64,000 bases of DNA, taken from an uncultured Bacteroidales bacterium. Lineage in GTDB: Bacteria; Bacteroidota; Bacteroidia; Bacteroidales; UBA932. A program made the translations under genes and the position numbers. Shown piece by piece: positions 17,401 to 27,203 of this stretch. The notes below the pieces were generated by a model that was given only the letters and a program-made list of their open reading frames with translations, had not been told where the DNA came from and did no database searches. Location of the stretch: positions 1 to 64,000 of the forward strand of contig ONXC01000015.1 of NCBI GenBank assembly GCA_900321715.1, written 5' to 3'. The number at the start of each line of letters is the position of its first letter. The stretch's first letter is position 1.

Positions 17401-19194
17401 ATGAGAGTCATTTCCATAGCGTTGTCCTTCCTTCTTGCGCTGCCGCTTGCCGCCGGCCCAAGATATGACATAGTTCCTACTCCCCGCAGCCTCACCGAGG
17501 CTCCCGGGGAATTCACCCTTAACCGCAACACCGCCCTTGTGGTGGAAGACACCGCCTTCAGGGAAATCGCCGATGATTTCCATGCGCAGATCTTTACCGC
17601 AACAGGCTTCTCCCTCAATGGCAAAGGCGCAGAGATTATCCTTAGGAAAGTCCCCGGCCTTGAGAAGGAAGAGTATCGCCTTACCGTCACCCCGGAGAAC
17701 ATCCTTGTTGAGGCGACGGAGGTGAACGGAGCATTCTACGGCCTTCAGACCATCCTCCAGCTACTTCCGGAAAAGATCTACAGCCCCAGGAAGGTGAGTG
17801 GCGTAAAATGGATCGTTCCATGCTGCACCATAGAGGACAGCCCGGAATTCTGGTACAGGGGAACCCTGTTTGACAGCGGCCGCTTCTTCTTCCCGAAGGA
17901 GGAGGTAATGAAGTTCATAGACCTAATGGCCATGCACAAGCAGAACATCCTCCACTGGCACCTCACGGAAGATCAGGGCTGGCGTATCCAGATAGACAAA
18001 TACCCCCGCCTCACAAGCATCGGCGCCTGGAGGAAGGAAACCGCATGGCACAGTGGCATCGGCAACGGAGAGCCCCACGGCGGTTTCTATACCAAGGACG
18101 ATATCCGTGAGGTTGTGGAATATGCCCGCAGGCGCTGCGTCACCGTGGTCCCGGAGGTCGAGATCCCCGGTCACTGCACTGCCGCAATTGCCGCATACCC
18201 TGAACTGAGCTGCTTCCCGGACCGCCATTATGAGGTTGAAACCCGCTGGGGAATATGGAAAAACCTTTACGCCCCCACCGCAACCACCTTCCGTTTCCTG
18301 GAAGACGTATTCACGGAACTGTTTGAGCTGTTCCCTTCTCCTTATTATCATATAGGAGGAGACGAGGCCCCAAAGGACGTGTACAAGGAAAGTCAGTATT
18401 GCCAGGACCTGATGACCGTCCTCGGCCTTGAGGACGAGGAAGAGCTCCAGACCTTCTTTGTCAAGCGCATGGGAGATTTCCTCAGGAAGAACGGCAAAAC
18501 CGTAATTGGCTGGGATGAAATCCTTGACGGCGGCGCGCTGGAAGACCCTATAGCAATGTCTTACCGCGGCCACGCCCCGGCAGTAAAGGGCATCAAGCGC
18601 GGCATAAGGGTAATCCTGACACCAAACCGCTGGTGCTACCTTGACAACCAGCAGTATGACCAGCCGGATTCCGTGGCGCAGGAGATATTCATGCCCCTCA
18701 AGAAGGTGTACAACTATTATCCCGCAGTAGATTCCCTTGCCACCCTGAGCAAGGAGTACATCGTGGGTTACGAGACCTGCCTCTGGACGGAATACATCTG
18801 GACCAATGAAAAGGCCGAATACCAGGCCTTCCCCCGCAACGTAGCCGCTGCAGAAGTTGGCTGGACCGCCCGCACCAACAAGGACTGGGATTCCTTCCGG
18901 AACAGGATGCCCAAGGTGCTGGGAAGGCTAAGGATGAAAGACGTGAACTACTGCGACGCCTTCTACGATGTCCTGTTTGACTACAACCGCAACCTTCCTT
19001 TCCCCAAGATGATGAATCTTGAGCTGGACTGCCCCGGGGCCGATATCCGCTATACACTTGACGGCACGGAGCCCACAAGAAAGTCCATGTTATACTCAGG
19101 AGAACCCTTTGAGGTAGATAAGGGCAGTGTGATCAAGGCGCGCGGCTTCATAAACGGCAAGGCTATTGGAAAAACCGCAGTCAAGATGTTCTGA
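17401..19194 (+). CDS. GH20 beta-N-acetylhexosaminidase (first)
   Basis: A 597-residue exported enzyme (signal peptide to about residue 19) that removes terminal beta-linked GlcNAc or GalNAc. Domains: a GH20b N-terminal domain (about 25-150), a GH20 barrel (about 155-490) with WHLTEDQGWRI, PEVEIPGH and the catalytic pair D321-E322 in YHIGGDEAP, and a short C-terminal chitobiase-like beta domain (IRYTLDGTEPT). It has no lipobox, so it is probably periplasmic. The second GH20 starts 2 bases after its stop and is only moderately similar, so the pair may split surface and periplasmic roles or two linkages. Confidence 0.95.
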   Translation: MRVISIALSFLLALPLAAGPRYDIVPTPRSLTEAPGEFTLNRNTALVVEDTAFREIADDFHAQIFTATGFSLNGKGAEIILRKVPGLEKEEYRLTVTPENILVEATEVNGAFYGLQTILQLLPEKIYSPRKVSGVKWIVPCCTIEDSPEFWYRGTLFDSGRFFFPKEEVMKFIDLMAMHKQNILHWHLTEDQGWRIQIDKYPRLTSIGAWRKETAWHSGIGNGEPHGGFYTKDDIREVVEYARRRCVTVVPEVEIPGHCTAAIAAYPELSCFPDRHYEVETRWGIWKNLYAPTATTFRFLEDVFTELFELFPSPYYHIGGDEAPKDVYKESQYCQDLMTVLGLEDEEELQTFFVKRMGDFLRKNGKTVIGWDEILDGGALEDPIAMSYRGHAPAVKGIKRGIRVILTPNRWCYLDNQQYDQPDSVAQEIFMPLKKVYNYYPAVDSLATLSKEYIVGYETCLWTEYIWTNEKAEYQAFPRNVAAAEVGWTARTNKDWDSFRNRMPKVLGRLRMKDVNYCDAFYDVLFDYNRNLPFPKMMNLELDCPGADIRYTLDGTEPTRKSMLYSGEPFEVDKGSVIKARGFINGKAIGKTAVKMF

Positions 19195-19196
19195 AG

Positions 19197-21026
19197 ATGA
19201 AAAAGGGACTTTACATACTTACGATTGCACTTATTGCCTCCTGCGCCCCCAAGGCACAGGAAAGCCGTCCAATAAGCATAATCCCGGAGCCCGAGCACCT
19301 TCAGGTGGATGAAGGCAGTTTCACCATGACTTCATCCGTTCAGATCCACCTGGACGAGAACACCCCTGAAATGCAGCGCGTAGCAGGCTTCCTGACAGAC
19401 AGACTTGCAACCGCAGCCGGCATCAGGGCAGGTTTCACAGATGATATGAACCGCCCCGGCACGGTGTATTTCATGAATGCAGGCCTTCCTGAAGAATGCT
19501 ACGAACTGAGAGTGGAGCCTGAAAGGATAGTAATTGACTATGGCACGCCATCCGGAGCATTCTACGCCATCCAAACCCTCCTTCAGCTGCTTCCCCAGGA
19601 AATCTTTTCCGCCAATCCCGTCAAGGGCGTAAGATGGACGCTACCCTGCGTGAGCATAGAGGACCGCCCCCGTTTCCAGTACAGGGGCATGCACCTTGAC
19701 TGCTGCCTTCACTTCTTTACCATGGACTTCCTCAAGAAGTACATAGACATCATGGCCCTTCACAAGGTGAACCGTTTCCACTGGCACCTCACGGAGGACC
19801 AGGGCTGGAGGCTGGAAATAAAGAAGTATCCTCTTCTCACGGAAAAGGGCCAGTGGCGTAAGGAAACCGTTGTAGGATCCCTCTATTCAGGCATCTATGA
19901 CGGCAAGCCCCACGGCGGTTACTACACCCAGGAAGAAGTAAAGGAACTGGTACAATATGCTGCAGAACGTTATGTCACCATTGTTCCGGAGATAGAGATG
20001 CCCGGCCATGCCCTGGCCGCAATAGCATGCTACCCTGAGCTAAGCTGCGGCCTTGAAGACCACTATGAGACCGCAACAAAATGGGGTATCTTCAAACAGG
20101 TCTACTGCCCCAAGGAAGAGACCTTCAAGTTCCTGGAAGATGTCCTTGAAGAGGTCTTTGAGCTTTTCCCCTCAGAGTACATCCACATTGGAGGAGACGA
20201 ATGTCCAAAGACCTCCTGGAAACAATGTCCCCACTGCCAGGCTCTCATCAAAAAAGAGCACCTGAAAGACGAATATGAACTCCAGAGCTGGTTCATACGC
20301 CGCATGGAGAAGTTCATCAACTCCCGCGGACGCCAGATAATAGGCTGGGATGAAATCCTTGAAGGAGGTCTGGCTCCAAATGCCTGCGTGATGTCCTGGC
20401 TTGGCGAGGAAGGCGGAATAAAGGCCGCACAGCAGCACCACAAGGTGGTGATGGCTCCATACCCCAAGTACTACCTTGATTACTGGCAGGCCGATCCCGA
20501 CTCGGAGCCCCTTGCCATGGGCGGCCCCACCACCCTTAAGACCATGTACTGCTACAATCCTGTCCCGGAAATCCTCACCCCGGAGGAACGCCGTTACATC
20601 ATGGGCGTTGAAGGATGTGTCTGGACGGAGTACATGCCCACCCCCGCCCGTGTTGAATACATGGCATGGCCACGCATGTGCGCCATTGCAGAAGCTGGCT
20701 GGAGCCGCACCGAAAAGGACTGGGAAGGCTTCACGGAGCGCCTGGAGGAACACCTTCCCCGCCTGGACGCCCTTGGCGTTGGCTATTGCAGGGCCTTTTT
20801 CAATCCCTTCATCGAGGCCCATAAAGACACTGAATACAGCAAAGTAATCACTATGAGCGTTGACGCTCCCCATGCTGAGATCCGCTACACGCTGGACGGC
20901 AGCGCTCCCACGGCCCAGTCGGCCCTCTACGAAGGTCCGTTTGCCATCAACAGGCAGCAGAGGGTCACAGCAGCCGCCTTCCGGAACGGAGAACAAATTG
21001 GAGAAACAAAATATAAAGAATTCTAA
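19197..21026 (+). CDS. GH20 beta-N-acetylhexosaminidase (second, lipoprotein)
   Basis: A 609-residue lipoprotein (lipobox ALIASC) of family GH20. It has the same order as its neighbour: GH20b domain, barrel with WHLTEDQGWRL, PEIEMPGHALAA and catalytic D334-E335 in YIHIGGDECP, then the C-terminal EIRYTLDGSAPT domain. GH20 enzymes act through the substrate N-acetyl group and release single amino sugars. The product would feed the BadF-type kinase encoded downstream. It follows the first GH20 by 2 bases and precedes the MurQ-like gene by 15. Confidence 0.95.
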   Translation: MKKGLYILTIALIASCAPKAQESRPISIIPEPEHLQVDEGSFTMTSSVQIHLDENTPEMQRVAGFLTDRLATAAGIRAGFTDDMNRPGTVYFMNAGLPEECYELRVEPERIVIDYGTPSGAFYAIQTLLQLLPQEIFSANPVKGVRWTLPCVSIEDRPRFQYRGMHLDCCLHFFTMDFLKKYIDIMALHKVNRFHWHLTEDQGWRLEIKKYPLLTEKGQWRKETVVGSLYSGIYDGKPHGGYYTQEEVKELVQYAAERYVTIVPEIEMPGHALAAIACYPELSCGLEDHYETATKWGIFKQVYCPKEETFKFLEDVLEEVFELFPSEYIHIGGDECPKTSWKQCPHCQALIKKEHLKDEYELQSWFIRRMEKFINSRGRQIIGWDEILEGGLAPNACVMSWLGEEGGIKAAQQHHKVVMAPYPKYYLDYWQADPDSEPLAMGGPTTLKTMYCYNPVPEILTPEERRYIMGVEGCVWTEYMPTPARVEYMAWPRMCAIAEAGWSRTEKDWEGFTERLEEHLPRLDALGVGYCRAFFNPFIEAHKDTEYSKVITMSVDAPHAEIRYTLDGSAPTAQSALYEGPFAINRQQRVTAAAFRNGEQIGETKYKEF

Positions 21027-21041
21027 TATAACAACTTGACT

Positions 21042-21872
21042 ATGTCATTAAGACTTACAGAACAACCTTCCCTGTATGACCACTTGGAGAAGAAAAGCGT
21101 AGCAGAACTGCTGCGGGACATTAACGCAGAAGACAAGAAAGTTCCCCTTGCCATAGAGGCCGTCCTGCCTCAGATCGAGGAACTTGTGAACGCCATAGAA
21201 GCCCGGATCAAAGCCGGAGGCCGATTCTTCTGGCTTGGTGCTGGCACCGGAGGAAAACTTGGTGTGCTGGACGTACTGGAGGTCCCCAACACCTACGGCG
21301 TAGACCCTGAAATCTGGCAGGCTGTGCTTGCCGGAGGCGTAGAGAATCTTGTACTTGACCTTGAAGAGGCCGAAGACGACGTCGAGGAAGGCTGGAGGAC
21401 CCTCTCCGAGAAACACCACATCACCCCCAACGATATCGTGGTAGGAATATCGGCCAGCGGATGTACCCCGTACGTCATGGCCGCCATGAAGGCATGCAAG
21501 GAGCACGGCATCCCCTGCGGCTCCATATGCAACAACCCCGATTCCCCCATATCGGCCTACGTAGACTATCCCATAGAGATAATCACCGGACCTGAATTCA
21601 TCACCGGCAGCACCCGCATGAAGAGCGGAACCTCACAGAAGCTCCTCTGCGACATGATAAGCACCACCCTGATGGTGCGTCTAGGCCGTGTTGAGGGCAA
21701 CAGGATGGTGTGCGCCAACCTGATCAACAACAAGGTCATAGACCGCCTTACCCGCACCATGGTGGAGCGCAATCCCCAGCTAAGCTATGAATACTGCGAG
21801 GAAGTGATCAAAAAGACCGGCGGTCTCAAGAAGGCCGAAGAATACCTGAAAGAACAAGGAATACTTAAATGA
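21042..21872 (+). CDS. murQ: MurQ-like N-acetylmuramic acid 6-phosphate etherase (SIS domain)
   Basis: A 276-residue cytoplasmic SIS-fold protein of the MurQ family, which removes the O-3 lactyl ether of MurNAc-6-phosphate by beta-elimination. E80 (in LDVLEVPNTYGVDP) and E111 (in EEAEDDV) match the two glutamates used by E. coli MurQ (E83, E114). The phosphate loop reads GAGTGGKLG rather than the usual GAGTSGRLG. The C-terminal helical part has TRMKSGTSQKLLCDMIS. The start is the ATG at 21042 (a TTG six bases earlier is less likely). It overlaps the next gene by ATGA. It argues for muramic acid as substrate, unless it acts on another 3-O-substituted amino sugar phosphate. Confidence 0.85.
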   Translation: MSLRLTEQPSLYDHLEKKSVAELLRDINAEDKKVPLAIEAVLPQIEELVNAIEARIKAGGRFFWLGAGTGGKLGVLDVLEVPNTYGVDPEIWQAVLAGGVENLVLDLEEAEDDVEEGWRTLSEKHHITPNDIVVGISASGCTPYVMAAMKACKEHGIPCGSICNNPDSPISAYVDYPIEIITGPEFITGSTRMKSGTSQKLLCDMISTTLMVRLGRVEGNRMVCANLINNKVIDRLTRTMVERNPQLSYEYCEEVIKKTGGLKKAEEYLKEQGILK

Positions 21873-23242
21873 TGAAAAGACTGATTCCCATACTGGCAGT
21901 GGCCCTGGTCGCACTTGCCTGCAAGCCCGCCGAAAAGCCCGCCGAGGAACCTAAGCCAACTGATATATCGGCCTGGGAAGGCATCATCATCAACGAGATT
22001 GCCGCCCACGACCAAGATCCCGACGCGGCAAGCTGGATTGAGATCCTGAACTCCTCCGACAGGGAGATTTCCCTGGAGGGACTGAGCGTCCTCATTACGG
22101 ACGACTATTTCACGGATCAGAGTCTCTGGGACGCCCCCGCGGGAGCAAAACTTGCCGCCGGAGAGCGCCTTGTCCTTTCCTCTGACGACGACGAAGGAGG
22201 CCTCAGGACCGGCATTTCATCGGAGAGCGAATTTGTCCTGAAGCTTGCAGTAGAAGACGGCACGTGCGTGGATATCTTTGACCGTGATGAAGTATTTGCC
22301 GATGGCGATGCCGCCTATCCCCGCGGCTCATATCAGCGTATACCCGACGGCTGGGACACCTGGCGCAACCTGACCTACAGCAGCAGGAACCGGGAGAACA
22401 AGATCTTCAGCCTGGACGATTACAAGCATACAGCCATCTGGACATGGAGTTCACACGTTGCCGGCCTCAGCGAGAACGACTTCGAGAAACTCAAGGAGTT
22501 CAAACGTCTGGGGTATGACCACATCCTTCTTAACTACGTGGCCTTTGAGTCTGTATCGGCCCTCCGCAGCACCATCCCATTCCTGGACAAATGTGAAGAG
22601 CTTGGTATAGCCGTCCACTGCTGGATGCAGTGCTTCTACAACGGCGGATGGGTAAGTCCCGTAGACGACGAAAACAAATGCTACAGGGAGGACGTATATG
22701 AGAAAATCAGGGCCGATGCCAAGAAGTACATCGAGAACTTCGGCATAAGGGGTCTTCACCTTGACTACATCCGCTTTGGCGGCACGGCCTCCAAGCACAA
22801 CCCCTCTACGGACGTTACCGCCATAGGCGCCGTCAACCGCTGCTGCCAGGAGATAAGGGAAATCCTTGATTCCTATGACGGCGGCCTTGTCGCAAGTGCT
22901 GCCCTGATGCCGGAAAAGAACTCCCAGGCATACTACGGACAGGTTCCTTCCCAAATGGGTAAATACATCCATATACTCATGCCCATGGCTTACCGATACT
23001 CCTATCACTGGAGTGACAGCGGATGCAAGGACATCATTAACTGGTTTGCGAATAACTCCGGAGGCGCGCAGGTCTGGGCCGGCATCACAACCTACACCGG
23101 CACCGACAGCGGCGGCGTGCAGGGTATGACTGCCGAAGCCATGCGAAAGGACATCGATATATTCATGGATTCCAAGGCAGCCGGCCTTGTGCTCTTCCGC
23201 TGCGGACTTGGAACATTCCCGGACGTAAACGACCTTAACTAA
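21869..23242 (+). CDS. Lipoprotein with lamin-tail domain and TIM-barrel glycosidase-like (GHL) domain
   Basis: A 457-residue lipoprotein (lipobox ALACK). Residues about 35-145 form a lamin-tail (LTD) beta-sandwich (IIINEIAAHDQDPDAASWIE), often used for surface attachment. Residues about 185-455 form a TIM-barrel hydrolase-like domain of the GHL10/DUF4015 type: DHILLNYVAFES, HCWMQCFYNGGWVSPVDD, GIRGLHLDYIRFGGTASKHN, ALMPE, YYGQVPSQMGKYIHILMPMAY and QVWAGITTYTG. The acidic residues in LDYIRF and MPE are candidate catalytic residues. The barrel is a close paralogue of the protein at 28221. I recall similar barrels in surface proteins of Methanobrevibacter and Methanosphaera, a memory I could not verify here. 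Confidence 0.78.
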   Translation: MMKRLIPILAVALVALACKPAEKPAEEPKPTDISAWEGIIINEIAAHDQDPDAASWIEILNSSDREISLEGLSVLITDDYFTDQSLWDAPAGAKLAAGERLVLSSDDDEGGLRTGISSESEFVLKLAVEDGTCVDIFDRDEVFADGDAAYPRGSYQRIPDGWDTWRNLTYSSRNRENKIFSLDDYKHTAIWTWSSHVAGLSENDFEKLKEFKRLGYDHILLNYVAFESVSALRSTIPFLDKCEELGIAVHCWMQCFYNGGWVSPVDDENKCYREDVYEKIRADAKKYIENFGIRGLHLDYIRFGGTASKHNPSTDVTAIGAVNRCCQEIREILDSYDGGLVASAALMPEKNSQAYYGQVPSQMGKYIHILMPMAYRYSYHWSDSGCKDIINWFANNSGGAQVWAGITTYTGTDSGGVQGMTAEAMRKDIDIFMDSKAAGLVLFRCGLGTFPDVNDLN

Positions 23243-23289
23243 ATCTAAATCATATATTTATTAACCCTAATTTTTAACACCAAAGAGTT

Positions 23290-26200
23290 ATGAAAAAACT
23301 GATTTCTTACTCAATTGCGTTAATCGTGGCCCTGGCCGGCGTGTTCTCCTGCCAACCTAAGGAGACTCCCACACCCGAGCCCCAGACCGGTACAACCGTA
23401 GCACAGGCAGAGCTTGTGAATGCAGTTGCAACCGCTTACGCAAAATGGGAAGATGACAATGTCATCCCCGAGTCCCTGAAGGCCGGAGAGACAACTCTCA
23501 CCCTTCCCCAGTATCAAGCTGCCATCGCACAGCTCCTTGTGAACCTGTCCAAGGCAGACAAGGCCGACATTTCCGTGATGAATGTCAAGGCAGCAGAGCA
23601 CCCGGAACGCGACAGCTATGACCAGAAGGAAATCGCTGTCACCGGCGGCGGCAAGATCAGTGAAGGCACCGAGGACCTTGTGAACATCGCAGAACGTTTC
23701 CTCAAGGCCGCAACTGACAAGCTCCAGATTCCCAACCAGACTCTGGTAACCCGCAGCGGAGCAAGCGCACTTGCCTTCTCCACCAACCGTGCCACCGTCT
23801 CCTTCATGCGCGCAATCGCAGCTTACAAGTCAGACGGCAAGCTCCCCGCAAAGGTTTCCACCGAGTACCTCTCCGCAGCATCTTCCCTGAAGGGCTTCGC
23901 AGAGCAGTTCGTGGGCATCCTTGACATCTGGGAAAAGACCGTCGGCACCGTATCGGCCGATGGTTCACACTGCACCGACAACAACAGTGCATGGAAGGAC
24001 GTTCACTTTGTCCCCATCCCCCACTCCGGCGGTGCATATGCTGACGGCGTAGACCAGTACGACGCCAAGTACCAGCCTTACTTCACCGTAACCATCGACG
24101 GCCGCACCTACACCAGCGCAGAGACCTGGGGTATCGCACTCCGCGGTATCATGGATATGGTTACCAAGGAAGGCCATACAAAGTGGCAGCCCAGCCGTAA
24201 CCCGTTCGCACACACAATGGGTAATGGCGCCTCCCTCAAGGAGCCCATCCCTCCCGTGTACGACTACGACATCTGGGGTCAGTATCCCTGGTATGAAAGC
24301 ACCAACGACGCTCAGCCCATCAACAAGTCAGAGATTGACGTTTACCTGATTGCCCGTCTCGCAGGCTGGTTCCTGGCCCGTCAGGCAGCCCCTCAGGACA
24401 TTACCGGTATCCCCAACCTCGGCAAGATCGGCAACTACCAGATCTTTGGTACCGATCCCGACGAATGCATAGTTGAAGAAGGTGTAAGCGGCTTTGTGAG
24501 CTCAATGCGTATGTGGCTCATCTGCGCCCGCTTCTACAAGTATCTGCTTGACAACAAGATTACGGACAATGTCTACGATGCAGTCAAGGACGCCAAGTTC
24601 TCCACCGACCTCTATGGCGTTGACATGCCCGACATCACCCTCAAGTCAAGTGCCATTGCCCTTGATTCCGAAGGTAACGCCCAGAATCTCCAGTTCTATG
24701 CCAAGAAGGCATGGACCGTAACTGCTTCCGAGTCTTGGATCAAACTGGATCCGGCAAGCGGCGAAGCAGGTGACATTACCGTAGCCGTATCCGCAGAACC
24801 CAACACGGGCGCACTCCGCGAAGGCGAGATTACCATCAAGGGCGGAAACGTCACCGAAGGCCTTACCGTAAAGGTAACCCAGTCCAAGTATATTGCTCCC
24901 AGCGCCGCATCCCTCAAGGAATTCGCTGAGCAGTTTGTTAAGGGTCTGGAAGTTTGGGAATCAACTGTAGGCACCGTTGAATCTGAGAACAAGCACCTCA
25001 TTGAAAACGGTACGGCTTGGACCAATGTACACTTTATCCCTGTAGGTCCTACCGGCGGTGACTATGACAACCACTCCGGCAACCAGCACGATCCCATGTA
25101 TACTCCTTGGACCATTAATGTGGGAGGTACCGAGTACAACTCCGCACAGGCTTGGGAAATCGCAGTCCGCGGTCTCATGAACATGGTCACCATGGAAGGT
25201 GAAGCCTTCCTGCCCGGCATGACAGACCGCAACAAGCCTTACACCCTTGGTAACAACCAGGGCTTCCTTGAGGCAGGTATGCCCAACCCTTCAGAAAACT
25301 GCAAGTGGGGCGGTTATCCCTGGTATGAGGAAGACGGCCTTACCTACAACGGCGGTCCTGTAGAGAGTGTTGACATCAACTTCATGATCAAGGTCTGCTC
25401 ATGGCACCTTGTCCGCGGCCTCATCAACAATGACGGCAATAACGCACTTGGCAACATCGGCAACTTCCAGCAGTTCGGAACTTCTTCCAGCACTCTGAAC
25501 CTTGACGGCTACGACGGACTCATCGCTCCTATGCGCGAACTAATCATCATGATGCGTATCTACAAGTACATCCTCGACAACAACATTGACGCGAATGTGT
25601 ATGACGCCATCAAGGACCAGAAGTTCGACTTTGACATGTACGCTCAGGGCGAAGAGGCCAAGGTATTCACCCTCAAGGATTTCGCCCAGGAATTCGTAAA
25701 GGGTCTGGACGTATGGGCCTCCAACGTTGGTAACATCGACGCTGACGGTTACCGTAACTCACAATCCGCACAGGGCGCATGGCTGGATGTTCACTATATT
25801 CCTATCGGCAACACCAACAATTCCGACTTCAAGGACTATGGCAACAACCAGTACGATGACGGCAAGACTCCTTGGACTCTCAATGTAGGCGGAACTGTAT
25901 ATACCTCTTCCCAGGCTTGGGAAATCGCTATCCGCGGTCTCCTGAACATGGTAACCGAAGAAGGTGAAGGCCTCCTTCCCACCATGGACACCCGTAACAA
26001 GGCCTATACCCTCAAGGACAACAAGCCCCTCACCAGCGACATTCCCGCTCCTTCAGAGGCCAACAAGTGGGGCAAGAACCCCTGGTACGAGTACGGTAAC
26101 CTTGTAACCGATGGCGGAGAGCCCGTAGAGGCCGTTGACGTGAACTTCATGGTGAAGGTTGGCGCATGGCACGTCGTGCGTTCCTTCATCAAGACCGATG

Positions 26201-26550
26201 GCAACGCCAGCCCTCTTGGCATGATCGGCAACTTCCAGGAATTCGGCACATCAAGCGGCACCCTGAACCTTCAGGGCCAGCACGGAGACTATGTGGGTTA
26301 CATCGCCCCCATGCGTGAACTCCTTGTCCTGATGCGTATCTACAAGTACCTCCTTGACAATAACATCGAGGAGAACGTATACACCGCTATCAAGGACCAG
26401 AAGTTCAAGTTCTGGCTGTATGGTGAGAACGGTGACGTGAGCGCCCCTTCACTCAACTGTAGGCACCGTAGAGTCCGAGAGCGAGCACCTCATCGAGAAG
26501 GGTACCGCATGGGAGAACGCACACTTCATCCCCATCGTCCCCAATCCTAA
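23290..26550 (+). CDS. Large surface lipoprotein of repeated pseudomurein-binding-like modules with a BACON domain (frameshifted near the end)
   Basis: A 1086-residue lipoprotein (lipobox GVFSC). Residues about 38-195 carry repeat-like segments (AYAKWEDDNVIPESL...LTLPQYQAAIAQLLVN; AYKSDGKLPAKV) resembling pseudomurein-binding repeats (PMBR). Then come modules of about 250 residues, beginning at nt 23884, 24907 and 25669. Each has SLK-FAEQFV-GL--WE, a NVGGT-Y-SAQAWEIA-RGL-NMVT block, a PWYE block and a second half ending in APMREL--LMRIYKYLLDNN. A BACON domain (nt 24629-24895) separates modules 1 and 2. The frame breaks at the start of module 4 by an apparent 47-base deletion, and the last 30 or so residues here are out of frame. 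Likely a cell-wall-binding surface protein. Confidence 0.75.
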   Translation: MKKLISYSIALIVALAGVFSCQPKETPTPEPQTGTTVAQAELVNAVATAYAKWEDDNVIPESLKAGETTLTLPQYQAAIAQLLVNLSKADKADISVMNVKAAEHPERDSYDQKEIAVTGGGKISEGTEDLVNIAERFLKAATDKLQIPNQTLVTRSGASALAFSTNRATVSFMRAIAAYKSDGKLPAKVSTEYLSAASSLKGFAEQFVGILDIWEKTVGTVSADGSHCTDNNSAWKDVHFVPIPHSGGAYADGVDQYDAKYQPYFTVTIDGRTYTSAETWGIALRGIMDMVTKEGHTKWQPSRNPFAHTMGNGASLKEPIPPVYDYDIWGQYPWYESTNDAQPINKSEIDVYLIARLAGWFLARQAAPQDITGIPNLGKIGNYQIFGTDPDECIVEEGVSGFVSSMRMWLICARFYKYLLDNKITDNVYDAVKDAKFSTDLYGVDMPDITLKSSAIALDSEGNAQNLQFYAKKAWTVTASESWIKLDPASGEAGDITVAVSAEPNTGALREGEITIKGGNVTEGLTVKVTQSKYIAPSAASLKEFAEQFVKGLEVWESTVGTVESENKHLIENGTAWTNVHFIPVGPTGGDYDNHSGNQHDPMYTPWTINVGGTEYNSAQAWEIAVRGLMNMVTMEGEAFLPGMTDRNKPYTLGNNQGFLEAGMPNPSENCKWGGYPWYEEDGLTYNGGPVESVDINFMIKVCSWHLVRGLINNDGNNALGNIGNFQQFGTSSSTLNLDGYDGLIAPMRELIIMMRIYKYILDNNIDANVYDAIKDQKFDFDMYAQGEEAKVFTLKDFAQEFVKGLDVWASNVGNIDADGYRNSQSAQGAWLDVHYIPIGNTNNSDFKDYGNNQYDDGKTPWTLNVGGTVYTSSQAWEIAIRGLLNMVTEEGEGLLPTMDTRNKAYTLKDNKPLTSDIPAPSEANKWGKNPWYEYGNLVTDGGEPVEAVDVNFMVKVGAWHVVRSFIKTDGNASPLGMIGNFQEFGTSSGTLNLQGQHGDYVGYIAPMRELLVLMRIYKYLLDNNIEENVYTAIKDQKFKFWLYGENGDVSAPSLNCRHRRVRERAPHREGYRMGERTLHPHRPQS

Positions 26551-27139
26551 CTGCGAGTATCTTAGCCACGAAGGCAACCAGTACGATCCCAAGTACACAC
26601 CCTGGGTGCTGAACATCAACGGAGTAGAGTACTCATCGGCCCAGGCATGGGAAATTGCCATCCGCGGTCTGATGAACCTGGTAACAGCCGAAGGTGAAGA
26701 CTTCCTGCCCACCATGGACGACCGCAACAAGCCTTATACACTGGCCGACAACGGTTCCCTGAACGACGCAATGCCTACATATTCACCCGACTGCGCCTGG
26801 GGCAAAGCAAACTCCGAGCTTGTAACTTACAACGGCGCCGCCATTGAAAGCGTTGACGTCAACTTCATAGTGAAGGTAGGTGCCTGGCATGTTGTCCGCG
26901 GTCTTATCAAGACTGCCGGAAACAGCAGCCCTCTTGGCATGATTGGTAACTTCCAGCAATTCGGCACGGTAAGCAGCTCCCTCATCCTTGAAGGTTACAA
27001 CGGGCTTATCTCCCCTATGCGTGAAATGCTGATTCTCATGCGCATCTACAAGGATCTCCTTGACAACAATATCAACAGCAATGTTTATACTGCCATCAAG
27101 GACAAGACCTACAGCTTCGACCTGTACGGTATCCAGTAA
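26456..27139 (+). pseudogene. Out-of-frame fourth module of the PMBR-like lipoprotein
   Basis: From 26456 a different frame continues the module pattern (TVGTVESESEHLIEKGTAW, INGVEYSSAQAWEIAIRG, SPMREMLILMRIYKDLLDNN) to a stop at 27139. It has no start of its own with a signal; the first ATG is at 26606, inside the module. Compared with module 2, the bases between CTCAA and CTGTAGG (47 bases, ending in a repeated TCAA) are absent at 26451-26460. This removes about 16 residues and shifts the frame. It is either a true recent mutation or an assembly error in a repetitive gene. Confidence 0.75.
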
Positions 27140-27203
27140 TCCTTAAGCATTTCGGCGAGAGGGGCCTGACCGCCCCTCCCGCTGCCATTATAATCCAATA
27201 AAC

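Noticed and set aside
20172..20996. 274-codon minus-strand frame inside the second GH20
   Set aside because: Antisense to the catalytic GH20 domain; no recognisable features.
23241..23289. Internal promoter before the module protein (TATATTTA)
   Set aside because: The last base does not fit TAnnTTTG and no -33 element lies at the right distance.
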